From contig OY992832.1 of the NCBI GenBank assembly GCA_963921425.1, positions 14,482,835-14,546,834 on the forward strand: a stretch of DNA of 64,000 nt. The letters run 5' to 3'. The position numbers and the translations under genes are program-made. The notes beneath the pieces are model-generated. The model made no database searches, was not told the origin of the DNA, and worked only from the letters and a program-made list of their open reading frames with translations. This DNA is from Dryas octopetala. Its lineage: Eukaryota > Streptophyta > Magnoliopsida > Rosales > Rosaceae. Shown piece by piece: positions 12,293 to 24,231 of the stretch (position 1 is the first letter of the stretch; every line of letters begins with the position of its first letter).

Positions 12293-13477
12293 ATGTATGA
12301 CAATTTTCCTAAAGATGTCATGCACGAAATCTTGATAAGGCTGTCCATCAAATCTATAATCAAATGCAGTGCAGTGTGCAAGTCATGGAGCTCTGTGATT
12401 AAAAGCTCTGCTTTCATTCGCACCCACCTGAGCCACGCAATCCAACCCAACAACCCACGCAAGCGACGCGACTTTAACCGCTCAATTGCTGCATTTGGTA
12501 AGCATGACCAGTACCCCATGCACATGATGCGTATCCATCCTTTCTCTTATAATGGCGAGCTTTTCAGTCATTTATCTTATGATAACGAATCTAATGTCTT
12601 CGATGTGGTCGGAACTTGTAATGGGGTTGTATGCCTTGCTTTTCGCTTTGAAAATGGCCACCAACCAGTAGTAATTTGGAACCCTTCTGTTAGAAAGTAT
12701 GTGAGTTTGCCTATCCCTAGTGTTACCTCCAAAAGTTGGATAAAAAAAACAAGTGTTCTCTCCAGAATCATGGATGGTAGGCATAGAGTAAGTTATGCCT
12801 TTGGCTGTGATTCGCGGGGCGATGACTATAAGGTTTTGAGGAATGTGAGTTTTATGGATAAATCAAACTACTATTCTTGGAAGACCCGGGTTGACGTCTG
12901 GTCATTAGCTAGGGGGGGCTCCTGGAAGAATCTTAGTGCTGATGTTATTCCTCCGGAGTTTATGCCTGCAGTTGATGGTCATAAACATGCTTTTGTCAAT
13001 GGTGCCCTGCATTGGCTTCAATACCGCTGTAATATAAAGAGGGAGAGAATGATTGTGACTTTTAATATGGATGGTGAATTATTTGGGGAGATAATGATGC
13101 CCAAAGTTTTGAAAGATAAGCTATGCTTTATTTCAAGAAATGGGGAGTCTCTTGCCTTGTATGTGAATGAAGCTTTTGGGTCACCCAGAGATAGCTCTGA
13201 TCTTCACTTATGGGTGATGAAAGAGTATGGCGTGGCAGAATCGTGGACCAAATTATTTACTGTAAGTCTGCGAGGATTTGTACGCGAGCCAGTTTGTATT
13301 AGAAAGAGTGGTGAAGTTGTGCTCAGAATGCATGATCAAAATATTCCATGGGTGTACCGTAGGGGGAACCCAGATACATTTTCTTTTCTAGCATTTGACT
13401 CTTATGTACACTGCTTCATGGATTTTTTTGTAGTGAGCCTTGTCTTGCTTGACCAAGCCAATGCTATTTCTTACTAA
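12293..13477 (+). CDS. F-box protein with F-box-associated (FBA) domain, copy 2
   Basis: Single-exon, 394 residues. N-terminal F-box at residues about 4-45 (NFPKDVMHEILIRLSIKSII, then KCSAVCKSW), followed by an FBA / kelch-like C-terminal half with the usual marks: GTCNGVVCLAF, VIWNPSVRKYVSLP, YAFGCDSRGDDYKVLR, WSLARGGSWKNL, FVNGALHW, LHLWVMKEYGVAESWTK. The F-box binds SKP1/ASK and the FBA half is thought to choose the protein to be ubiquitinated by an SCF ligase; the CPR1-like group to which it is similar includes regulators of immune receptors, but the target here is unknown. The ATG follows the leader AAATCGAAGCA shared with the other two copies. A MULE MITE sits 320 bases upstream, a possible change in promoter context. 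Confidence 0.9.
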   Translation: MYDNFPKDVMHEILIRLSIKSIIKCSAVCKSWSSVIKSSAFIRTHLSHAIQPNNPRKRRDFNRSIAAFGKHDQYPMHMMRIHPFSYNGELFSHLSYDNESNVFDVVGTCNGVVCLAFRFENGHQPVVIWNPSVRKYVSLPIPSVTSKSWIKKTSVLSRIMDGRHRVSYAFGCDSRGDDYKVLRNVSFMDKSNYYSWKTRVDVWSLARGGSWKNLSADVIPPEFMPAVDGHKHAFVNGALHWLQYRCNIKRERMIVTFNMDGELFGEIMMPKVLKDKLCFISRNGESLALYVNEAFGSPRDSSDLHLWVMKEYGVAESWTKLFTVSLRGFVREPVCIRKSGEVVLRMHDQNIPWVYRRGNPDTFSFLAFDSYVHCFMDFFVVSLVLLDQANAISY

Positions 13478-14934
13478 GGACTAGAAAGTAAGAACTAAAA
13501 AGCAAGATATGTTTAGAGTTTTTTATTTGAGCATTTGGGTTTTATTCCTTCAAATATATTTGAAATTAGTTATTCCTATGTGTGATTGTTTGCAAAGTTT
13601 AATATCTAACATAGTGCGGACAATTGAAAAAGTTACCAAGCTTCAATGCACTCTGAGATAAATTGCTCTGCTTCACATTATTGTTGAACAGTTGACCAAT
13701 TATAAATTAACCCATGATTGATCCATGATTATGGGATTAGTTGATTATCCTTTGATTATGATATTTTGAAACAATTAGCCTTGGATTATGTAATTAGGAG
13801 TTGATTATGTAATTAGGCATAGATTATGGAACAAGACTATTTTCCTAGTTAAGTCGCTACCATACATTTCTTCATGATGGAGAAAAGGGCTTTTTGTCAA
13901 CCAATGTTTTTTTGTGCTGGTTAAGGAAAAAGGATTAACAAGGGGACAATGAACGAAAAGTTATCCAGTAAATGAATGAATTGTATTCTGTTAGTGAGTG
14001 AACGACATGCCCTGCACAAAACAGGATCTTCATAGTTGTAACATCCTCGATTGAGTGGGCATGCCCTTACAAATCAGGAATTGATTACTTTAGAGTTGGT
14101 ATATCCTTGATTTATTGGCATGTCAATGTAGACAAAAGAAATGTTTACCATTTGCTTCTTCTTTTTTTTCTCTCGTTTGCTATTAATTTGTTCTGTTTGA
14201 AGCATCTGTTCTTTTCATAAATTTGGTCCCTTATATCCATGCCATTGTACTGGTGTTGAATTGAGTGAGATGCACATAAATTTGGCACCTAATATGAAAG
14301 AATTTGATAGAACTAGTTCTCCACGATGGTTGGCTTATATGGAAATGGCTTTGACATGCCATAAGAAATTAATTAGAGACATCCCAAGTTGGAGATGTGC
14401 TTGCAAAAACCTCATCCAAAGACTTTTTCACAGTGTGGTTTGCTTTTAAAAAACAAATGAAAATACACTGTCATATAGCACTACTGATACTAGTTTAGCA
14501 GCTAGGAATGCAAAGGCCAGCGTAAGATCGAGCAACTGAGACTTCCATTGCCTCAAATGTTTAGGCGTTACAGACTGGTTGGTATGTAGTTGACATTAAT
14601 TTAATTAGTACGTTATTTGGAGTAGAAGCTTCTCAGGGCATGGACTCCTTTTACAAACTAGGCATCTATTGCAAATGAAGTTCTTCCCAAGGGCATACCC
14701 TATGGGCCCTCCTCTCACAATGAGATGAGGCTCATATTCTTAGGTCTCATCTCATTATAAAAAAATGCCTCATATGACATGAGTCATGTCTAAATGGAAA
14801 AACTTCTCTTACCTTTTTTTAGGCCGAAATAAGAACTTCTCTTACTAATGGTGATGATAAGCTTTCCCAACGCACCTCAACTTTACCATATCATAAAATT
14901 AAATCCCTATGATTTAAAATGATTTTGATTTCTT
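13478..14934 (+). repeat. F-box downstream modules, copy 2
   Basis: Non-coding 3' flank homologous to 10088-11300. Order is conserved: 3' UTR, M1 core (13612-13690), M2 (13975-14470), M3 (14630-14860). This copy has an extra AT-rich piece near 13690-13860 containing a repeated TTGATTATG-like phrase that the first copy lacks. Confidence 0.75.
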
Positions 14935-15577
14935 TTATTCAACTCCTTTTTCTTTACTAAACAGCAAACGGAATGCTTGCCAACCCATCTCATTCCCGAT
15001 CAGTTGTTACTTATCGCCTATTACCTAGCTAACTATCTAATTAAGATCCATACAATAGAGGTTTTCAACATCTAGTGACCTCATCTTATACCCTTATCTC
15101 GATTTAGGTTTTCAACAATTGGGTCTCAAATTATCTTTGATCTCTTTTTTTGTCCAACACTCCATTTTGATAATTAATTTTGTAGCCAGCTGAGGTTTTT
15201 TTTTTTCTAGAAAGCACTATGATTTCTCCCTTTTTATTAATTCTTTAGTTTAAATTGATTGGTAATTATGTGTTATTATTAGTTATGGAAGTAAATTTAA
15301 AAGGCTCAAGTAGAAATATAAACAAAACAACATGAAGAAAAGACCCTTGCCTCAAGATCTCAGAGCTTTTCAAAATAGTATTTAGCTTTATTGTATAAGA
15401 AAAGTGTCAACTTTATTTGATTATGAATAATGCTAGATGTAATCATCTTGTGTAGCGGAAGTGATACCTTTATATTGGTGGGTCCCATTTCTATCAGAGA
15501 GGCAGTACATAAGATAGTTTCAAAATGCGGAAACCTAGCATTGAAACTTAGGGCTAAAATATTGGGAAATCGAAGCA

Positions 15578-16747
15578 ATGTCCGACAATCTTCCTCAAAG
15601 TATCGTAGACGAAATCTTTGCCAGGTTACCCATCAAATCTTTAATCAAATGCAGCGCAGTGTGCAAGTCATGGAGGTCTATGATCAAGAGTTGTAGCTTC
15701 ATTGATGCCCACCTCAGCTGCAGAACCCATTTCAGCAACCAAAACGATGCTCACCTCCTTCTACTAAGGGCTTCTTCCGAGACAAAAGACGGTGGGAATT
15801 TCTCTTTGCATTGGGATAATAACTCTGAATCTGGTGAGTACACCAACCTTGAAGATCCTTTGCCTTACATTAACCAAGCTATTTTTCCCCCATTTGAAAG
15901 ATTTTTAGTTAGGAATTTCGAAGTGATCGGAACTTGTAACGGGATTGTATGCCTTGCGGTCGAATATGCCTATTTTGGTTCCATAGCAATAATTTGGAAC
16001 CCTTGTGTTAGGAAGTTTGTGACTTTGCCTAAGTGTATGTCAGTCACCAAGGATGGTTCGTATAGAGCGAGTTATGCCTTTGGCTATGATTCGCATAGCA
16101 ATGACTACAAGGTTTTGAGGACTGTGTGTAAATTTAATCCTAAATTTTTCCCAACCCAACCCTGTGAGGTTGAGGTTTGGTCGTTAGCCGACGGGGGCTC
16201 CTGGAAGCATCTTGCTGCTGATCTTGTACCGAAGGACTTTAGGCCCGGAGTTCATGGTGCTAGGTATGCTTTTGTCAATGGCGCCTTGCATTGGATTCAA
16301 TGTCGTATGACAGACAAGGACAAATTCATTGTGTGGTTTGATATGGCTAGTGAATTATTTGGCGAGACAATGATGCCCAAAGCTCTGACAGAAGAGAATG
16401 GATGCTTTATTTCGAGGTACGAAGAGTCACTTGCCTTGTTTGAGAGTTTTCTTTTCTTAGGGGGAACTGAACTTCACATATGGGTGATGAAAGAATATGG
16501 CAAGGCGGAGTCCTGGACTAAATTAATAAAAGTACAGCTGCAGCAGATTATAGTGCCGTTGAGTTTTAAAAGGAGTGGTGAAGTAGTGTTCAAGATGAGT
16601 ACATTAAGAAAAGTACGGCTGCAAACGGTGGATCCTAAGACCAGACAAGTTAAAGATTTTGGAATTGATAGATACAAGTACTACTTCATAGATTCTTTTG
16701 TAGAGAGTCTTGTCTTATTCAGCCAGGCCAATGCTATTTCTTACTAA
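15578..16747 (+). CDS. F-box protein with F-box-associated (FBA) domain, copy 3
   Basis: Single-exon, 389 residues. F-box at residues about 4-40 (LPQSIVDEIFARLPIKSLIK, then CSAVCKSWRSM). The FBA half shows GTCNGIVCLAV, IIWNPCVRKFVTLPK, YAFGYDSHSNDYKVLR, VEVWSLADGGSWKHL, YAFVNGALHWI, FDMASELFGE, LHIWVMKEYGKAESWTK and a C-terminal YFIDSFVESLVLF. Presumed role: substrate receptor of an SCF E3 ligase. It differs from copy 2 mainly in residues 50-115 and in the last 70 residues, the part expected to face substrate, while the F-box and the VMKEYG block are strongly kept. An overlapping +1 frame from 15430 is a shadow. Start chosen by the conserved leader. Confidence 0.92.
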   Translation: MSDNLPQSIVDEIFARLPIKSLIKCSAVCKSWRSMIKSCSFIDAHLSCRTHFSNQNDAHLLLLRASSETKDGGNFSLHWDNNSESGEYTNLEDPLPYINQAIFPPFERFLVRNFEVIGTCNGIVCLAVEYAYFGSIAIIWNPCVRKFVTLPKCMSVTKDGSYRASYAFGYDSHSNDYKVLRTVCKFNPKFFPTQPCEVEVWSLADGGSWKHLAADLVPKDFRPGVHGARYAFVNGALHWIQCRMTDKDKFIVWFDMASELFGETMMPKALTEENGCFISRYEESLALFESFLFLGGTELHIWVMKEYGKAESWTKLIKVQLQQIIVPLSFKRSGEVVFKMSTLRKVRLQTVDPKTRQVKDFGIDRYKYYFIDSFVESLVLFSQANAISY

Positions 16748-18396
16748 GGAGCAAGCAACAAGTAAGAACAGGTTGTTGGATTATTGGACTTTTAACTAGT
16801 TTCTCGAATAATGCAAATCTATTACAGTTTGTGAAAAATTTGAATTGAACTATATATGGAAGTCTCTAGTTACAATTTCTGTGGATTTTGCAGTTTAAAA
16901 CTATGCACCTGTTTCCATAAATCAAATATTGCTTCTTAGAATTTTTTTTTGTTGATCTTTGGCTTCCCTATTGTTTTACACATTCATTATGTGTGAAATT
17001 GTTTAGCACAGTTCTGCTATGGAATGCAATTTGACATGTGGATAATTTCTGTTCTGAATTCTCATACACTGAAAATTATATTCAAGAAGGGGAGTGCAGA
17101 CAATTGAAAATGTTACCGAGCTCCAATTTTCTCTAAAACGTTTTGTTGTACCTCCGCATAAAATGAGCGAAAAGTTCCCCATTGAATGAATGAGTGGTCT
17201 TTACAGCAGAAGAGTGAACAACATGCCCTGATCAAAACAGGAACTTCATAGTTGTAAGATCCTTGATTGAGTGAGCATGCCCTGCAAATATCTGGAATTT
17301 ATTACTTTGAAGTTGGTATATACTTGATTGAGTGGCATTTCAATGTGGACAAATAAATGTTTACTATTAATATGCTTCATTTTTTTCCCCAAAAGGTTTG
17401 CAATTTGTTCTGTTGAAGCATCTGTTCTCTGCGTATACCCTTGCCATTTGTACTGGTGTTAAACTGAGTGAGACAGATGAGGATAAATTTCGCACCAAAA
17501 ATTGGAAGAACATGATATAGAACTAGTTTTCGCACAATGGCAGAAGAAATTAATTAGAGATATCCAATGTGGAATATGCTTGCCAAAACCGAATCCAAGT
17601 TTATTTTTGACTGTGTGGTCTGCTTTGCAAGTTGCAACTTAGACTGTCACTGTCATTGCCTTATATCTTGAGGTGTTACTGATTGGTTTCCTTTGTAATT
17701 GATGTTATTTTAGTAAACTTAATTTGGAGTAAAGTTTTAGGTTGACTCTCACTTCTCAGGGCATGGATTCCTTTTGCCATCTAGGTATTTACTAATGCCA
17801 ATGGTGATACTGATAACTAAGCTCTACCATCACACCTCAACTTCAACACGGGATAATATATAATTTTTTTTTTTGTCTAGAGAAGGAGAATTCGAACTTA
17901 TATCTCTCTTAATACTGGAGAGAGAAATACCATTACACTAACAATGGCTAATTATTTTGGAAGAAAGTCATTTCAAAGAGTAGGTGAAATGTGACCATAC
18001 AAGCTATTCCCCACACGTGTCTAATCGATACATATAGTGAAGAGTAGTTATGGATGGCCACCAATGCCCAAATCTTGATACAGCCAAATCAAACGCACAA
18101 CAGAGGTCTCAAAAGACCTCAATTCAGGAAAGCTTGCTTCCACCCTTTTGAAGGACTCTCTCACCTACCTTCTAACAAAAATCATATGACTTTTCCCTAT
18201 GATGGGAAGGACGAATTCACAAAAAAAAAGGTCAACTAACCACTTAAGAATCTTTAGGAAGATAAGTTTCAATGCATCTTTTAAATGCTAATTTTTCCAC
18301 GGATTTGGTTCACTCTCTCCTAGCTCCAAGATTGTGGCAATTTTAGTTGCCTTCGGCTGTGAATTTTTTTGCCAATTTTGAGATTTTGAGGTTTGA
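16748..18396 (+). repeat. F-box downstream modules, copy 3, plus segment later duplicated at 24 kb
   Basis: 3' flank with M1-like (16985-17150), M2 (17195-17630, more diverged) and M3 (17755-17860). From 17755 to about 18390 it is homologous to 24232-25205, so this spacer was copied past the TIR locus. No gene supported. Confidence 0.75.
17868..17965 (-). mobile_element. tRNA-related SINE-like fragment
   Basis: On the minus strand the stretch reads as a pol III promoter pair: A-box-like TTAGTGTAATGGTA, then B-box-like AAGTTCGAATTCTCC about 40 bases on, ending toward a T/A-rich tail. This is the head structure of tRNA-derived plant SINEs. A diverged duplicate lies at 24330-24425. Family not identified. 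Confidence 0.5.
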
Positions 18397-19262
18397 GTTA
18401 TGAATGAATAGTTTTTGCAGCAGAAGAGTGAACGGCATGCCTTTCACAAAACAGGAACTTCATAGTTGTAAGATTCTTGAATGAGTGGGCATGCCCTTCA
18501 CATATTGAAAATTTATTACTTTAGAGTTGGTAAAACCTTGATTTATTGGCTTCATTTTTTTTCCTCTCAAAGGGTTGCAATTTGTTCTGTTGAAGCATCT
18601 GTTTTTTGCATATCCATGCCATTGTACTGGTGTTGAACTGAGTGAGACAGATGCACATAAATTTGGCACCTTAAGTGAAAGAATATGATAGAACTAGTTC
18701 TCCCAGATGGCCGGCTTATATGCAAACTAATGAGAGATATCCAAAGTTGGAGATGTGCTTGCAAAAAACTCATCCAAAGACTTAATTTCCACAGTGTGGT
18801 TTGCTTTGGAAAAACAGATGAAGCAGTACACTGTCAGATAGCACTACTGATACGGACAGCCAAGTAAGAAGCAAGTCCAGGTTGAAGTTTTGGATTTTAG
18901 CATTTTTGTTTTATTCCTTGAATGATACATTTCCATCTAGTTGATATTTAATTACAGATGCACAGTATAAGTCTTCTCCACTGGGTTCATGTCTACAGGT
19001 TAGAAGTTAATATTTATTTATAGATGCACACTGAAGCTTTGAAGTTATAGCTACTTGAATGGTACATTTCCATTTAGAGCTTGCTTTGCCAATAGTGATT
19101 TGGAATGCAATTTGGAATGTTGAAATCATAGCTGTTCTGAATTCTCATGAACTGAAGATCATAGTCAAGCAGGGTAGTGAGGACAATTGAAAATGTTGCC
19201 AATTAGCTCCAATTTAGTCTAAGATAAATTGCTCTGCTTCATAATACCAACGTTTTGTTGTG
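18397..19262 (+). repeat. Chimeric F-box module remnant without an F-box gene
   Basis: 18397-18850 is nearly identical to M2 of copy 1 (10336-10815) except for a deletion near 18727. At about 18860 it joins directly to sequence resembling the start of the F-box 3' UTR (GTAAGAAGCAAG..., compare 10084), then to M1 (18973-19262, compare 7796-8100). The F-box coding part is absent, so this is a recombined remnant. Confidence 0.75.
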
Positions 19263-19589
19263 CCTGTTAAAACGAAAAAGATTAATTAACATGGGCACCT
19301 TTTTCCTTCATTTGTTGTATGATCATTGATTCATTGTTGAGTGTGGGCATGCCCTGCACATATCAGAATTACAAGGAGAATTGGTCTGAAAACTGATTGA
19401 AAAGCAGTGGGAATGTCCGTATTATATGGTTGCAAAAGTTGTAGGTAAAATATGGTCAGAGTTATTGGTCCCCTATGAATGGACGTTTTCTCAAGAAATT
19501 TTATCGAACAGCTTGGGAGATAATGACTCCAGAACAAAAATTATATATGTTAGTACTCCAAAATGGTAGTGGCTTGCAAAACAAAGAAA

Positions 19590-22500
19590 TTATAATTGGC
19601 CCTTCAAGGCATTCTTCAAGGCATCCCAAACGCTAGTCCCCACGTTGATGGTCCTCTTGAGGAGTGGAGATCGCGCTTGCAATTCAGCAACGTACTGGCA
19701 CTGAGCTTGGAGTTTCTCTTTTTCAGGACAAAGCTTGCCCAGGTCAGCATCCATTTTTGCCATAAGGGTCTCCTTTCGGCATTGAAGATGTGCACGACGA
19801 GCCTGAAGAGTCTCCATTTGCTTCTCGACATCCATAAGATCTTTATCAATCTCAGCAATTCCAATTTTGGAGGAGCAACATGCCTCGAACTTTGCTTTCA
19901 ACGCCTTGTGAGCATGTTGCAGGGCAAGCTCTTGTTCTTGTCCCTTGTCCCGTTCATGATGGGCTTCCTCGAAACGTGGAAGTTCGGTCTCAACATCTTG
20001 AAGCATCCTCTCTAGTCTGGGGATCATCTCTGGCTCGAAGAAGCCAACTGAGCGCAAATACTCAAATGCAGCAACAAATTCATCATGGCATTGCTGATCT
20101 ACCAAGGCCTTGAGGTCGCTGTTTAAGAGGCACCCAATAGTTTCTTTGGCTCTTTCAAGTTGTGGGTCAGCACCAGAAGTAATAATGCCTTGAGAGGAGG
20201 TGGCAGTGGTAATTACCTCATCAGTTTCTTGTATCACTGCCAGAAAATCGGCCTCTAACTCTGAATTACAAACCTGCTAAAACAAAATAAGATCATCGAA
20301 GAATTAATTAAGTCAGGCTTTAGTATTATTAGCACGTACAAAGGAACAAGAACAATATATACTTACATGTTTATTCTGGCGTAGCTCAATTGGCCGCTGG
20401 TTTTTCTTCCTCTGGTGTGTTGTCCCCAATATATCAATGTATGGCAATAAATTCCCGGTCTCGGGAGTCTAAAGAGTACACACATATATTACTTAATTTT
20501 GCCTTTATTATCATTGGATTTGCACTAAATTCTAGGATTAATTGAAACAAGCAAGGACCAGCATACGAGAGAATCCAAATCCATATCCATGTGAAAATGT
20601 GGTTGGATGCATGGCTAAGATTAGAAAATAACTTGTTTGTCTCCGTGATAAGGACAAGTTGGTGGTCACGACAGAAAGAGAAAGAGAGAAGAATGAGAGG
20701 AGAGAGCTAGAGAGAAAGGGAGTGAGAGAAAAGAAAGAGAGCCAATGAGAAGAAGGTGGAGATGTCACCTCTCCCTATTTCAGTGATAGGGAAGTTTCTC
20801 TCTTAAGATTAAAAATTAATGATAAACAAAAAAAAAAAAAAAATAAGCAATATATACGGATTCTCAAGATATGGGTTCACAAAATAAAAGTACTCAAACA
20901 CATGAATAAAAAGAATAACATAAAAAAGAAAAAAAAAAATAAAGATGAGAATCTACTAACCCACTCGATACAAAGTTGTCCCTGAGGCAAACAAGACTGC
21001 AATGGCACCGAAGAGATATACTCACATATCCAAGTCCGGACTGCCGAATCTCTATCTCTCATCTCCTTGTGAGGGTTCAACCATGCCGATGCATCTGACC
21101 CTATATGCATCAGCATATAATACAAAAAATCCTTACATCGCTCCCCAATCAAATGGAGAGCAGCACAAGTAAACGGGTCGGACAAGTGTACGCCAAAATT
21201 AACCTTAAATCACAACGAAAAGAAAACGGTAGTATTTAAAACAAAGATAAGTACTAGAGGCACCAACTATTATTCTAACTTTTTAAAATCTCAACTGATG
21301 TAGTAGTAATTTTATGTGTTCATATTTGAACCACTCTGAATCTCATGTAGAAAACTATCATATGATTAGCTAGAATTAGTTGGTAACCAAAATGTTGCGA
21401 AAATAGTTGGCGCCTCTAATAATATTATAGGTTACAAAACTTGGATAAAAATTGTGGTGGCTAGATAACTCACTAACAATCCCTCCTTCAAGGACTGCCT
21501 ATCCTCGAAGGGTAGTATTGACGTCCATTGTGGATACTGAAAGCGTTCAGGACCTGGTACGCAAACGGTATACTTGCACTCTGACGTGCAATATTGACCC
21601 GATCCATTTAAGCAATCGGGTTGTTCGACTGGTGGATCCATCAGTATCTTGATCATTTGCTTTGTCAGAGAAACTATGTTTGTTGTGGCCATCCTCTTGG
21701 TCAGTCCACCTGTATTTTTCTTACTGGCCGACCTCTCAGACGGGGATTCTGATTGGTCTACAAGCAAGCAACAAAATGCACAATAATAGTTAATTGGGTT
21801 AGTTTAGATATAGTAATATTGTAATACTTTTGAAAAATAAAATAATATGAAACATTATGAAATCCTTATCCCCCGGACCTTGTCCCTCATCCGGACCGGT
21901 CAACGCCATCGATGTTTTTGTTGTCTCTGAAAAATCAAAGCAAGCCACTAATCAATAACTAAAAAAATAAAAGGTAAATCAATGTATGTAAATGCAAAAT
22001 TCAATTTTGTTTTCACATTATACAAATATACAATATATATGTACTTAGTATTGTGGTCTATCGGTGAATCTCATCTATATTAGAGATATGGTAAACCTAA
22101 TATTATTCTCATAATTAATACATATATAAAACTAATCAAATGGCAAATTACCAACATTAATTAATAACTTATATACCAGTACTCAACTCCCAGGCCAACC
22201 AAGCAACGAACAACGCACCTGAAAAAATTGACACCAAATTGTGTTAATAAAACTCACCAAATTGCATTAATAGCATTAGCGCGCACACCAATTAAATTAT
22301 TGTTTTACCCTAGCCTCTTAAATAAATTTTCTTTTTTCTTACAGTTTTATTCTAATCAACGCATGTTTGGAATTTAAAATGTTAGACCAAGCCTTGCCCA
22401 GCCGAATGGCCTTCACTTCTCCATTTCTCCATTTCTCCTTAAACACACAGAACAACACGTACACATATCCAAGGTTCCAACAAAAGTCCAACTCCAAACA

Positions 22501-22712
22501 CAGAACACAAAATACAAGTCCAAACAAATTTGCAGAAGTTCATAAACAAATTAATTTACAAATCTCCAGCCCCACATAATACACATCCAAAGTTAACAGA
22601 TTTAAAAGAAAAATAATAACACAGAGAGTAGCCCAGCCAACAAATCCAAAATAGAGAGAGGTGTTACCGGCAGTGTAGAGCGCACCACTAATCAAATTAG
22701 AGATAGGTCCAT
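19590..22712 (-). CDS. Unrecognised protein with membrane-like segment and C-terminal coiled coil (5' end unresolved)
   Basis: Seven exons on minus join in phase with GT-AG borders: 22712-22668, 22218-22177, 21926-21879, 21757-21474, 21203-20961, 20468-20367 and 20273-19590. The first two encode a hydrophobic run (SGALYTAG, then ALFVAWLAWEL) that looks like one transmembrane helix. Next comes a Ser/Lys-rich linker (QSESPSERSASKKNTGG), then a Cys- and Trp-containing region with CTSECKYTVCVPGPERFQYP and CLPQGQLCIEW. The last exon (228 residues) is mostly a charged alpha-helical coiled coil (RLERMLQDVETELPRFEEA and following), loosely like the helical tails of plant MATH/coiled-coil proteins; that resemblance is weak. 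The first listed exon needs one preceding base, so at least one upstream exon exists. The TIR exon upstream ends in a different phase, so a link is not proven. Function unknown. Confidence 0.6.
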
Positions 22713-22834
22713 CTAAAAAGAAACATAATGCACAGTTAATAAATAAAACAAAAAATATCTAACAACAGAACCATACTAACAATCCAACAAAAATCACACC
22801 CATAATAAATAATAAAACAAATTAGGGTTAATTA

Positions 22835-23165
22835 CAGTTTGCATCCTTCAAGGGTAGGTCATTTTTCATTTTACACTCCGGTCTTCAAAAGTCTACAATC
22901 TACACCCTCACGTTAGCTCTGTTTTTCACTTTTAACGCACTGCATGTTAAGTTTGATAGTTTTTAACTTCTTATTTGTTTGTGTGGCAGTTGTGGACCCC
23001 TGTTTTTCCTATATGACAAATGATGAGGAAGCTGAATTAAGCCACATAATGAAATTATACATTCCATATATGTGAACAAAACAAATAATAAAACATGGCA
23101 TACTTTTTTTTATTATTTATTTGTTCCACGTACGTGGTTTAATTTCACCAATCTATGTGGCCTAA
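22835..23165. mobile_element. Degenerate transposon-like remnant
   Basis: One edge (GGGTTAATTACAGTTTGCATCC at 22836) has the look of a MITE end, and 23030-23090 pairs as an imperfect inverted repeat with about 23105-23165 (GCCACATA...AATAATAAAA against its complement). No target duplication was found. It lies between the TIR exon and the first traceable exon of the minus-strand gene. Confidence 0.4.
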
Positions 23166-23199
23166 GTTGATGCAGTGCAGTTGGAAATTAAGAAGTTAC

Positions 23200-23744
23200 C
23201 CATCAGCTTGATCCTTCAAGACCATGCCTCCAAGATTTGCAACTTGTTTAAGTGCTTGTTTACCCTACTTGGTTCATATTTTTCAGCATGTCTAACAAAT
23301 GCTTCAGCAAAACTTCCTGTCTGGTTTCTGACTTGGGAAGGTTCGACGTGGTAGAAGACTGGTAAAACTAGATGGTCGTAAGAGGTCCTCCTGCGTTCAA
23401 GGATGGTCACAAGCTCGTCAAGGCACCACCCGGAGGACACGAAGTCTTTCGAAAGCACGATGACCGAAACATTTTGACTTTTGGATGGCTTTCTCCAGTT
23501 CTGCCTTGATTTCTTTTCCTCTCTCAAGTTCATCGTCATCTCTGAACGTGCGATAGCCTTTGCCCACAAGGGCTGTGTAGAGGTGATCTGTAAAAGTCTT
23601 GCGAGTGTCTTTGCCTCTGAAACTCAAGAACACGTGATAATCAGGTGGAGAAGGAGAAGGATCAATATCACTTGAGGAAGAGGAAGAGGAAGAGGAAGAG
23701 GAGGCTTCTTCAGCTGTAACAAGATCCATCGATCGATCGATCAA
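23200..23744 (-). pseudogene. TIR-domain exon of an NLR-type resistance gene, frameshifted
   Basis: From ATG 23744 a poly-Ser N terminus leads to a canonical plant TIR start (YHVFLSFRGKDTRKTFTDHLY, then DDDELERGKEI). The frame shifts near 23480, in a short A-run after AIQKSK; the domain continues in another frame with VSVIVLSKDFVSSGWCLDEL and LPVFYHVEPSQVRNQTGSFAEAF. It shifts again near 23250, ending VANLGGMVLKDQADG before a GT donor at 23199, the usual end of a TNL first exon. The two shifts cancel in phase. No NB-ARC or LRR exon follows. TIR domains of plant immune receptors cleave NAD+; this copy cannot give a full domain unless the shifts are assembly errors. Confidence 0.8.
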
Positions 23745-24231
23745 CGAACAAACTTTCTTTCAGTGGAAACAAGATCGATCCATTTATCTAGCTTTAATTT
23801 AGCTGTTATGTACTATTTGTACCAAATAAAATGTGTATTTTCTTGGAAAATCAGGGGATACGTAGAGCATTCTCCTTAATTTCTTCTTATTAATTAAACA
23901 TAGTCGACCATTGTCTTAAAAACAAATAATTAAGTGGGGAGTATTTTCGTCAAGCAACAATATAAACAAGAGAAAATTAGGCTCAGACCATTTTAGATAA
24001 TAGTTTTTATGTAGAGGACAGAGGTGTTTTAAAATTTATAAAAAAATTCTTTTAATATAGACTAAGATCCTTTTTCTGATTACTACATCAAAAAATCTAA
24101 TACATGTCAGCATTTCTGATTTAAATGATATATACACGTCAGCATTTTTTATTTAAATGATATTTTTCAAAAACTAAACAGATATTTGATTGTTATCTTT
24201 ATTCAATTTTGAATTAAGAAACCAAATAACA

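Noticed and set aside
18054-18239. Small protein in the F-box spacer (also at 24534-24796)
   Set aside because: The frame changes between the two spacer copies and part of it is a tandem repeat; looks non-coding.
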